A DNA stretch of 64,000 nt from JAAYDI01 sp052034005 (GTDB taxonomy: Bacteria; Planctomycetota; Planctomycetia; Pirellulales; Pirellulaceae), in the NCBI GenBank assembly GCA_052034005.1, contig JBPOJB010000031.1:1-64000 (forward strand), written 5' to 3'. Numbering within the stretch: position 1 is the stretch's first letter; each line of letters opens with the position of its first letter. The translations under genes and the position numbers were made by a program. This document shows positions 1 to 9,000 of the stretch, one piece after another. Under the pieces are notes generated by a model. The model made no database searches and was not told where the DNA came from. It saw only the letters and a program-made list of their open reading frames with translations.

Positions 1-17
1 TTTTACCCCCCTCAGTG

Positions 18-35
18 CCCCCTTGTACAAGGGGG
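18..35. repeat. 18-bp perfect palindrome
   Basis: The sequence CCCCCTTGTACAAGGGGG is its own reverse complement. It lies in non-coding DNA beside other repeat debris, so it is probably part of a dispersed intergenic palindrome family or a terminator-like hairpin of a gene outside the window. No T-run follows on the plus strand. Confidence 0.5.
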
Positions 36-269
36 GAAGGTATCTGCTACTGCTCCCCTTCTGCAGTCTGCACTCCTTGCTCTGCACTCTGCACTCGTCT
101 TCTTCGAATGAGGAAGCACGAATGACGCGCCGGATGTTCGTACGAGCGTTATCTTCGGTTGGCCGCATGAGCTCTTCGAGCTTCGGGCTTCGTCATTCCT
201 TCGTGCTTGGGTATTTCGTGCTTCGTCATTCTCACCCATGATGGCCGAATCGCGCACGGCGATTTCGGG

Positions 270-514
270 CCGTGCCGTTGGGACTTGGGTCTGGTGGGTG
301 TACGCGACCCAGGGCTGCGGCCCGGCCCGCCGGGCCTTCGCCCTGGGCTGTGATACTGCTGTCCCTTCGGGACGGAAGAGACCGTCTTTGTGTCGTCGCT
401 GGGCACGGCACAAGTCGTAGAGGGCCAGAGCAGGCGCTAAGCAGGTAAGATGGGGCGCGGAAGACCAACGACAAACGTTAACCGTTAAAACACTTTGGTT
501 CTTTCACGTCGCCA
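270..514. repeat. Palindrome-bearing dispersed repeat, copy 1
   Basis: About 245 bp match the stretch at 2692-2955 nearly base for base, including the ends. The core folds into a nested hairpin: outer arms CCCAGGGC/GCCCTGGG around inner arms GGCCCGG/CCGGGCC. Two shorter hairpins follow (GTCCC-ttc-GGGAC and GACGG-aagaga-CCGTC), and the copy ends with a short run built on gttaacc. Copy 2 has a longer inner loop but keeps the stems, and one more gttaacc unit. It contains no gene. This looks like a REP/MITE-type element rather than coding DNA. Confidence 0.85.
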
Positions 515-778
515 GGTCGCAGTGGTGCGGCTGGCCCTGATCAATGGTCCACCGAAGCGGCTGGGCTAGCGGAACGCCACGATTGGCGGTCGGCCAGCAG
601 TTGTTCACACAGAACTCGTCACGCAAACGAGCCTGGATCTCCAGACTTGCCCTCTCCCGCTTGCCGTTACTCCGATTGATTGGCGAATTTCGATGATGGC
701 CTGGCCTATCGTAACTTATTTGCTACCAATTGCTTATATCGCCATAGCCGAGATTGCCGCACCAGCTTGGGAAGAATT

Positions 779-818
779 ATCGCAAAATTGCGTTGACTTG
801 TCATCGCATTATTGCGAT
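779..818. promoter_or_regulatory. Two operator-like palindromes upstream of the toxin-antitoxin operon
   Basis: Two near-identical dyads sit 10 bp apart: ATCGCAAAATTGCGT (779-793) and ATCGCATTATTGCGAT (803-818). They share the pattern ATCGCA-nn-TTGCG. They overlap both hexamers of the promoter at 793-821. This is the expected arrangement for autorepression by the XRE-type antitoxin encoded downstream. The palindromes are read directly; the binding protein is inferred. Confidence 0.65.
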
Positions 819-821
819 ACT
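793..821 (+). promoter_or_regulatory. Sigma-70-like promoter of the toxin-antitoxin operon
   Basis: TTGACT (793-798) is followed after exactly 17 bp by GATACT (816-821). The toxin start at 959 is about 130 nt downstream. The operator dyads cover both hexamers. I see no better promoter before the toxin gene. Confidence 0.6.
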
Positions 822-958
822 TCATTGTGGACTTGGCATCGGTGGAGGACAGGAGGTGTCGATGCTTGAGCGACTAATCACATTTCACTGGCAGAACGAC
901 AGATCCACCCAACCTAATGCATGGCACTGGAGAAGGCAGCCATATCAAGGAGGTGACG

Positions 959-1321
959 ATGCCCAGGACAGAGGTCGTGTTTTTTGCTGACGACGACGGG
1001 ACTGCTCCGCTATTGCTTTGGCTCGATCAGCAGGAACGAAAGGTTCAAGACAAGTGTCTGGTCAAGATTGAACGGCTTGAAGAGTTGGGGCACGAACTCC
1101 GTCGTCCCGAAGCGGACTACCTACGGGACGACATCTACGAGTTGCGGGTGCGCCATAGGAGTGTCAATTATCGGATGCTCTACTTCTTCACCGAAGGCAT
1201 TGCGGTAATCTCGCACGGATTGACAAAGGAGGACGCCGTGCCGGATCGAGACATCTCCTTAGCAATGTCGAACAAGGCGAAGTTCGAACACGACCCCGAG
1301 GCACACACATACAAGGAGTGA
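959..1321 (+). CDS. HigB/RelE-like toxin (phage Gp49-type family)
   Basis: This 120-residue protein resembles the Gp49-like/HigB branch of RelE-fold mRNA interferases, which cleave mRNA at the ribosome. Typical features are an early WLD-x(4)-ERKVQ helix, a central basic helix ending in LGHELRRPEAD, and the C-terminal beta-strand pattern IYELRVRHRSVNYRMLYF followed by a strand ending in SHGLTKE. The start at 959 is chosen because AAGGAGGTGA, a near-perfect Shine-Dalgarno, ends 3 bases before it. The XRE gene starts 4 bp after the stop, so the two form one operon in toxin-first order, as in higBA. The DNA is AT-richer than the neighbourhood and the operon lies between two repeat copies, which suggests acquisition. 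Toxicity is inferred from family and context. Confidence 0.82.
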   Translation: MPRTEVVFFADDDGTAPLLLWLDQQERKVQDKCLVKIERLEELGHELRRPEADYLRDDIYELRVRHRSVNYRMLYFFTEGIAVISHGLTKEDAVPDRDISLAMSNKAKFEHDPEAHTYKE

Positions 1322-1325
1322 CCTA

Positions 1326-1988
1326 ATGGCTAAGAAAGGCACAGCTCAGGCAGGGGAGATTCTTCGCAATCGGTACGTGAAGAATGATCCAGAACGAAAG
1401 GCGTCTGTAGAGGCTGAGCGAGTCAATGCTGAGGTTGCCCGTCTTATCTACACCATGCGAACTGATGCTGGGTTGACTCAGGGGCAACTTGCGGAACTCG
1501 TTGGAACAACACAGTCTGTCATCAGTCGTCTGGAAGATTCCGACTACGACGGGCATTCCCTGAGCATGCTTAACCGGATTGCAGGCGTCCTACAGAAGAA
1601 GCTGACTGTAGTCATGACGACTGGAGACCCAGAGGTCAGCCCGCTACGGCAGGCTTTTCATCTGTGCATGCAGATGCTTAGGCGGAAGCAGAGCCTGACA
1701 ATCGACCAACTTGCAGCACGAACCGGTATTGAGCGAGGTGAATTGGTGTCGATGGAACGAAATCCCGGTTATCGTCCATCACCACTCACCCTACACAAAC
1801 TCAGCTGTTTCTATGATATCCCTGAGAAGCGACTGCTCGTCTTGGCTGGTGCTGTAAGGGATGTACCGCAGGCGTTCTGCGAACAAGCTTCACGATTCGC
1901 TGCCCAATCCGAGTCTTTTACCAACCTCACAGCAGAAGAGAAGAAGGCATTGGACGAATTCCTGCGAGTGCTAAAGAGCGACAGCTAA
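1326..1988 (+). CDS. XRE-family antitoxin/repressor with two helix-turn-helix domains
   Basis: A 220-residue partner of the toxin just upstream. Residues about 38-90 form a classic XRE domain (AGLTQGQLAELVGTTQSVISRLE). A second helix-turn-helix-like domain follows at about 105-165 (QSLTIDQLAARTGIERGELVSMER). Ordinary HigA antitoxins are about 90-140 residues with one such domain, so this is a long, double-domain version. The Shine-Dalgarno AAGGAG lies at the end of the toxin gene, consistent with translational coupling. It probably neutralises the toxin and represses the operon through the dyads at 779-818. The C-terminal third is unassigned. Confidence 0.8.
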   Translation: MAKKGTAQAGEILRNRYVKNDPERKASVEAERVNAEVARLIYTMRTDAGLTQGQLAELVGTTQSVISRLEDSDYDGHSLSMLNRIAGVLQKKLTVVMTTGDPEVSPLRQAFHLCMQMLRRKQSLTIDQLAARTGIERGELVSMERNPGYRPSPLTLHKLSCFYDIPEKRLLVLAGAVRDVPQAFCEQASRFAAQSESFTNLTAEEKKALDEFLRVLKSDS

Positions 1989-2277
1989 TCCTAGAGGTTG
2001 CAGACACTCTGTTTTTAGCTTTTCTTCCCCCGGCGACAGAGGCTGAGGCGGGTTCGACGCGGCTGCCGGCTGGCCGTGGGGCGAAGAGACAGCGTCGTTC
2101 GCGCGGTGGGCGGCCTGGAGAGTAAGGGCCTACGTGATGATCAAGGGGGCATTGGAGCCGATCGGGCACTCAGTTGGGCCGACTGCGTGCACGATGAGCG
2201 AGGTGGAGCAAAAATGTGGGCGGCCGGGGCAGGGCCGCGATCGCCGAATCGCCACGTGAACGCGCGACGGCAAGCCG

Positions 2278-2550
2278 CAATACCTTTGGGATGGCGCTCA
2301 GACGACGACGCAGCTTGGCGACCAGCTTGGCGTCGCGTGTCAGCTCCTCAGTACGCTTCTCATTCGGCACCGGCATGTCGTCGGTCAAGCACTTGGCCAA
2401 CTGGGTGACGGTGAGCCACCGGCGGACGACCTCTCGGGTACTCCAGCGCTTGGCCACCCGCGGCATCGTGCGCAACACCACATGAGGGTGGTTGCTCAGC
2501 CCGGCGCGAAACTCAATGTCGATGGCGAACAGACCGGCCAGTTGCTCTTT
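2278..2550 (-). pseudogene. Remnant of a REP-associated-type (Y1/HUH) transposase
   Basis: Read on the minus strand, about 90 codons match the middle of the transposase family that is common in planctomycetes: FAIDIEFRAGLSNHPHVVLRT carries the HxH-type metal motif (here HPH after SN), followed by the WST-x-EVVRRWL helix and a KLVAKLRRRLSAIPK segment. Upstream codons run into the repeat and downstream codons lose similarity. The N-terminal part, and the C-terminal part with its usual GRFWE motif, are missing. It is therefore a fragment, not a working gene. It lies just inside repeat copy 2, and elements of this class are known to mobilise palindromic repeats. Confidence 0.7.
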
Positions 2551-2691
2551 GGGGTGGTGAAAATCGGGGAGAACTTCGCCTGTCCTGTTTTGGGAAGACT
2601 TGTTCCATTGGTGATCGTCTCTGGACGTCGATGAGCCAGCCCGTGTGGCCGTACCGGCGGGATAGGGACGCACGACTACGCCTGAGCTTAG

Positions 2692-2955
2692 CGCCGTCCC
2701 GTTGGGACTTGGGTCTGGGTGGGTGTACGCGACCCAGGGCTGCGGCCCGGCTCGCACGGCTCGCCGGGCCTTCGCCCTGGGCTGTGATACTGCTGTCCCT
2801 TCGGGACGGTAGAGACCGTCTTCGTGTCGTCACTGGGCACGGCACAACTCGTAGAGGGCCAGAGCAGGCGCTAAGCAGGTAAGATGGGGCGCGGAACACC
2901 AACGACAAACGTTAACCGTTAACCGTTAAAACACCCTGGTTCTTTCACGTCGCCA
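2692..2955. repeat. Palindrome-bearing dispersed repeat, copy 2
   Basis: Second copy of the element at 270-514, in the same orientation. The nested stem is conserved (CCCAGGGC/GCCCTGGG outside, GGCCCGGC/GCCGGGCC inside) while the loop is expanded, and the gttaacc unit occurs three times instead of two. Structure is preserved although the loop changes, which argues that the fold matters. It has no coding capacity. Confidence 0.85.
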
Positions 2956-3087
2956 CCTCCTGACGCTCCGACGACTTACCTGAGCGCGTGTCTCTCGTCG
3001 GGGAAGACCCCCTCTGATCAACGTTGCAGCTCTTCCGGCCGAGATTCCCCGCGCGCGATCCGTGCCGTGGCAAGATAACGAGTCCAA

Positions 3088-6000
3088 TCAGCCCTCACGC
3101 CGGGAATTGCTGATTCGCAGGCGACCAAACCGCGTGATCTGCTGTACGAGCCACCAGCCGCCGAGGGTCACGACAACCAGGGCCACGAGCTGGCCGAAGT
3201 CTGCGAGTTGTCTGAGCAGTCGGTTGTTGATCGGCCGGGCGGAGAGTTCGACGTTGCCGCGCGGCGTAGTGAAGTAATAGGTCGTGCCGCGTTGAGGCAG
3301 CTGGAAATCGAGGCTGGCCAAGCCGACGCGGCCGGCGACTTGCTCGCTGGTGTCGGCCGTGTATGGAGACTCGGGCCCTGTGTCGGCGTCCCCCAGCGTG
3401 AGCGGCTCGCCCATGGCCGCGTTCCGCCCGCGGGCATCTGGAGGGACTGACTGGCCGGTCTGCGTTTGGGCGAGGGTCGCGTCTTCGGCCAGTTGCTGTT
3501 CGATCTTGTCCGAGTAGGCGCGTTTGAGCGATTCCTTGGTGCCTGCCCATTCGTCGAGGCGTTCGTGCGGCACCTGCTCGTCGGCTTGATCGGCGGGCGG
3601 GGCCAGTTCGCCTCGGAACACCTGTTGAGCGGCCGCGTCATCGCCAGGCGCGCGGCCTCTCGGGCTTCTTTGTTGCGCGCGGCGCGACACATCGCTTTCC
3701 ACGCGGCCCAGGGGGCTCGCCTGCCCGCTCTGCGGCGGTTGAGCGGGCGCGTCAGGCTCCGCCCGTTTTTCTTGGAGGTCGGTTTCGCGCGCCGTTCTGC
3801 CTCGTCCCCGCGGTTCCAGCCACTGTTGGTCGAACAGTTCTTCCGCCTTGACCGGCGCCGCAGGCTCTGCGGCCGGTTGCGCGAAATTGGCGTCCAACCG
3901 CACGACCTCGTTGGTGACCAGCGTGTTCCCTTGCGCCTCGAAGTAGGCATGGAGTCGTCCGCGGTTATCCGTCTCCACGGGGGCCTGCTGCTGGAGTTCG
4001 TCGATCCTTCGGTTCGCGACCTCCAGGGCGCGGGCGTTCGAATCGATGTTCAATTGCAGCTTGGAGGCCGGCAGCGCCTGGCCGCGGCCGGCCTGCAGCT
4101 GGTGGAACTCGCGTTCCAGGGCCTTCACGTTATACATCGCGCGCGACTTGGAGAACTCATCGGCTCCGCCCAGGATCTGGGTCAGTCTCTCGACCTGCTG
4201 CGTGCGGTAGGCGAGGTAGTCGGCGGCGAAGTCGTCTTCGCCCGTGACGCGCGGCTCCGAGAAGTCGATCCAGCGGAAGTCTTCCGGCACGGACAGCTTC
4301 ACCTGGCTCAGCTCCACGTTGATGTTGACGGTCCTGATCAGGGGGAAGTTCACCGTCCGCAGCGAGCGCAGTGGGGCGTCGAGCGTGCCGGCGTATTTCA
4401 AGGTGACGGGGAAGTCGAGGTCTCCTTCGGCCGTCTTGATGAGCGGGATGCGGAGCAGTCGGTCGTTTGCCCGGCCGGCCGTATGGGCCGGCTTGACAGG
4501 TTGCCCGGCGACATGTGCCGTCCACAGCGCGGCGCCGGGCGGCAGCTCGATCTCCAGGTACGGCTCGGTGCGGTTGTCGATCTTCAGCAGCAGGGACGCG
4601 CGGTAGGCGCCCCCGGCGTCGAGCACCAATTCCGTGTGTGCCAGCCCGATGGCGGCCCCGGCCGTCTTGAGCATCGCCCGCTGCTCAGTGCGGTACCCGA
4701 ACTCGACATCCGGCCCAAGGCGCGCGGTCGAGTACGCGGTCGAGAAGTCGCCGCCGGCCAGCCGAGCCGCGAGCTGCGACCACTGGCGCGTCTCCCGCGC
4801 GACCGGTTCCATGGCCGGCGCGCCGTCCACCACCACTTCGTCGCGTCCCGCGTTCTCGAGCGTCACGTAGCGACCGATCGTCAGGCCCGTGTCGACCAGC
4901 GGCAGCGGGGCGAGCTGCCGGCCGGGCGCGATCGCCCGGTTGTTCTCCACGACGACCCGGTATTGGCCGGTGATCGCGTCTTGCAGGTCCAGCGTCACGC
5001 GGTCGTACTGGTCGCCGTCGACCGGCGCGACGTGCTTCTCGCGCACGCGGGGCGCCGCGATATGTGCGCCGCGCAACGCGGCGGGCAACTGGAACGACAC
5101 CTGCCGGACCCCGGCTTCCGCGATGTGGAAGTCCAGCAGGATCGTCTCCTGGACCTCCCGGAACGTGACGCGGACGTTGGTCACGGTGACGCACGTGACG
5201 TTCGGCATGCGCGGGCTCAGCGCGATCGCACCACGGTAATCCGGTTGCTGGTACTCCAGCGCCAGGCGGGCCAGCGCCTTCTGACCGTCCGCCAACCAGG
5301 GTTGGACGCGATCCAACAGGGCCGGGCGGCAATTCTCGAGCGCGGTGGCCCGCGCGTCGAGCGACGTGTCGACCTGGACCACCAGCGTGCCCTGCTGCTG
5401 ATCCACGTCGCGCACCACGATTTGCGGCAGCCAGACCGACGCGCGCGGCTCATGGTCGCTCAACTTGCCGCGCAGCGCCAGCGAGAACCGATCGGTCTGC
5501 CCGGCCGAGAAGAACGCGGTCAGCGTCTGCCGGCCGTCGGCCGGGGTGATCGACCAGTCGCTCAAGCCGGCCGCCGTGACCTCGTCCAGCTGCAGTTCGG
5601 CCGGGACCTCGACGCGCACCTGGTAGACCGCGCGGCGTTGAACGGTCATCCGGATCTCGCTCTCCAGAGCCGCCTCGGTCTCGCCCAGCCGGAACAGCGT
5701 GCGCAGTTCGGCGCTCACGCGCGGCTGGATCTGCGAAACGGCCAGTGCGATCCGGAACGGCGTCGCAGTGAACTGGTATGCCTGGTAATCGCGCACCGCC
5801 AACGGGCTGCCGAACCCGCCTTCCGCCCGCGCGAGCTGGTCCGCCACGTGCGCGCTGTCAGTCCGCGCCACGCCCTGATCCTCAGTCGTCTGCAGCTCCA
5901 GGATCGTGCTGCGCCGGATCTGGACTGTGCCGCGGTGCAAAGCCGCATCCGGGACCGCGACGAACGGGACGGCCACGGCCGTGGGCCGGCCCGGCGGGAA

Positions 6001-9000
6001 CACGATGCGGCGCGACAGATGTACCGTGATCTGCTCGTGCTGCTTGACCGCCGCGAGCAGCTCGACGTTCAGGAACTGCTGCGCTCCTTGTGCAACCGGG
6101 TCCCACCCGCGCACGTTCTTGCCCTCGACCAGCTCCACCAGGTAGTCGTGCGGGACTTCCAGGCGGAACATGTTGCGATCGGTCTGTCCGAAGGCGAAGT
6201 CGACGCGCCACGAGACATGGATCCCGTCCTCCCGCACATCGACCGCGGCCAACGAAGTGGCGGTCAGCGCCTGGTCGACTGCGCCGGGGGCGACCTCGGC
6301 GCGCCACGCGATATCGAACCGGCCCCCTTCGCCGAGCGTCGCGTCGATGACCTGCCGGGCCTCGGTGGTCGTCTCGCTCAACGAGGTCGTGCCCAGCTGC
6401 CGATGCACGCTGGTCCCGACGTCGGGCACGGTCACCTGCACGGCCGTCGCTTCCGCGTACGGGACCACCGCGCTGACGATCCGCAGGCCGCCCCGGCGGG
6501 TGACGGCCACGCGCACGGCCAGTTCCAGCCGGTGACGTCCTTGGCCTTCCAGAACCAACGCGAGCAGCAGCGGGGGAGGCTGCGGCGCGGCGGCCGGCTC
6601 GGCTTGCGGCGGCTCTTCGGCCGGAGCCGGCTGCAACGCCTTGAGTCGCGCCGGTTTGCCGTCCAGCAGTGCGGAGGTGATCACCGCGCGCTGCAGGGCC
6701 AGCGGCACGTCGACCGGCTTGTCGCTCAGAACCTCGATGTCCAGAGTGCCCTGGAGCACGATGTGCTCGGCTTCCTCGAGCGTCACGGTGTAACGGGCTC
6801 CCGCACACGAGAACAGCGGCTCCGGCGACGGCTCGCCGATCTTCTCGTCCGGATGTGCCCGGTTCCAGAGTTCGACATACCGGGCGTAGGGGACCAGCAC
6901 TCTCGTGGCCGCCTCACGTCCGTCGAGGTCCGCCGGATCGTAGGGGATCACGACGGCGTCGTCGGGGATCCGCACGGGCCGATCTTCGTCGAGGACGGGC
7001 TGGAGCAGTTGGCGGATGTCCTGCGCTTCGGCGATGGGCGGCACCGCCGACAGAAGGGACGCGGCGATGATCCAAGCCGCGGTCGTGACGACTGACGTGG
7101 CGCGCGTCCTGCGGCGCACGATCCAGCCGACGAACCGTTCGACACACGCGATGACGATCCAGAGCGGCACGAGCGCGAGCGTGGCGGTCAAGGCCTTCTC
7201 GAACACGGCCGTGAACTCCGTCAACGGGCCGCGGATGATGGGCAGGCCACAGGCAAGCAAGGTCAGCAGGACCACCCACCGCACGCGCGTGCGGACTGGT
7301 GCGCGGGCCTTCAGCAACCCGGCGGTCAGGATGGCCAGCACGACGGCCCAAGCGAGCCACCGGATGCGCCCCTGGTCGTAGACCGTGATGTCCAGTTCGG
7401 GATCGCTGCCCAGGCTGCGGAACGTCAGCTGCCCCGGTGGCCGGTCTTGTGCGCCCGAGCGCGCGCCCAGCGCTGACGACTGGTCGAGCTGGATCGACAC
7501 ACCGCGCAGCCCCTGCAGCGCCCAGTACTTGGCGAGCTGCTGCCGGTCCTGCCGCGCGCGGACATCTTCAGGGCCCGATGTCCGGCCCTCTTCCGCGTCC
7601 GAGGGCGCCGCTGATGGTACGCTGGCCGCCCTGTCGGGCATCTCCGCCGTACTCTCCGCCGCTGGCTCACCGGCGGTATCCTCCGACCGTGACTCCGACA
7701 CGACAGACCCGTCCCGCATGCCCCCGTGCACCACCGCCGACCGGCGATCCGGAGGGCTCTTGGCCGGTTGGTCCAGCGTCATGCCCGGCATAGGGACGCC
7801 CATGCCGAATTGCCCGGCCATGGATCCGCCGGCGCTCATGCCGCCCATGCCGCCCATGCCGGCCATGCCGCCGCCGTACGGGGTGCCGCCACTCAGGCCG
7901 GGCAGCTCCGGGTCGAGGATCGTCAGGTTCGACTCGAATGGCGGCCCCGGTTCGAGCTGCGGTTGGTAGAAGCCGTACTCGTACCGGTCTGCCTCGGCGC
8001 CCCGGGGAGCCGTGTGGGATGGCACGACGGCTTCCGGCAGGGCGGCGCTGCGGGAACCGACTTGCGACGCCCGCGCAAGTAGTCGGGGCATCCTGCCGCC
8101 CACGGTCATACCGGCCTGGGACAGGAGCTGCCATGGAGGTGCCACAGGCTCGATCTGGCTGGTGAATACGGTTCCCCGGGCGCGTGACAGGCGGTAGCCG
8201 GTGGGCAGGTGCAGGTGCCAGACCAGGTCCACCTGGGGCACCGGCACACCGGCGTCCTGTTCATCCTGGATCAGCCGCAGCTGCGGGGCCCGCGTGCGGA
8301 TCCGGCCGATCCATGCCAGGTCAGCGATCGGCGCGGCGTACACGACCTGCAGGTCGCGCACCGGGATGGCCTCCGACGGCCCGGGCCCGGGAACCGGTTC
8401 GGCGGCCTTGTCCGCTTGCAGGCTGAGCACGATCTGATCGCCGCGTTTGCGCGGCTTGACCGGGCTGCCGTCCAATGACACCGACCACAGTTCGGCGCCG
8501 GCGGGGAGCTGGATGGCCAGGTACGGGATCTTGGTCTCGAGCAGGTAGCGGGCCGCCGACTGGCTCGCGCCGGCGGTGGACACGAGGGTGACCAGTTCGG
8601 CCCGTTGGACGATGGTGGCCGGCAGCGGGCTCAGCGCGCGGCGTGCGATGATCAGGTCGATCCGGCTGTCGTCGGTTGTGGAGGCGAAGGCGCCGAGCAA
8701 TCGCCGGCCGGGCATCTGCTGGGCTTCCGCGAATTCACCCACGTCCACCGGGCGCATCTTCGTCTCCAGGCCGACATCCAGCGCGGGATCGCCTTCCACC
8801 GACACCATCTGGGTCTGGTAGGCAACGTCCGCCGCGCGTGCCAGCGGCAGCGTGACCGGCTGGGCCATTTCCGCCTGGCTGAGGCGTTGTTCGAAATCGA
8901 CTGCCAGGCGCACGGTGCCGATGTGGGCTTGGGCCAGCAGAGCCGTCCACATGCGCTGGTCGCCCGCGGTCGTCTGCGCGTATTCCTTCACCTGGACATC

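Larger units (their letters stand above)
1..958. other. Gene-poor accessory segment upstream of the toxin-antitoxin pair
   Basis: I see no protein-coding gene here. From left to right it holds a perfect GC-rich palindrome (18-35), short degenerate direct repeats of the ctgcactct and cttcgtcatt type (about 60-235), the first copy of a palindrome-bearing repeat (270-514), a stretch without recognisable content (515-775), and the promoter/operator of the toxin-antitoxin operon (779-821). Reading frames of 60-130 codons exist but only translate the repeats. Base composition becomes visibly more AT-rich from about 650 onward than in the rest of the window. Confidence 0.7.
1989..3087. other. Non-coding stretch with transposase remnant and second repeat copy
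   Basis: Between the antitoxin and the large minus-strand gene I find only a decayed Y1-type transposase (about 2278-2550, minus) and copy 2 of the palindrome-bearing repeat (2692-2955). The sequence from 1989 to 2277 and from 2956 to 3087 shows no gene, RNA or clear regulatory site. Confidence 0.6.

Noticed and set aside
23..241. 72-codon frame with Ser/Leu/His-rich protein
   Set aside because: It is the translation of short degenerate DNA repeats.
3466..7095. A 1209-codon plus-strand frame opposite module 2 of the giant
   Set aside because: Same GC-bias shadow effect; no family features and it crosses the module boundary.
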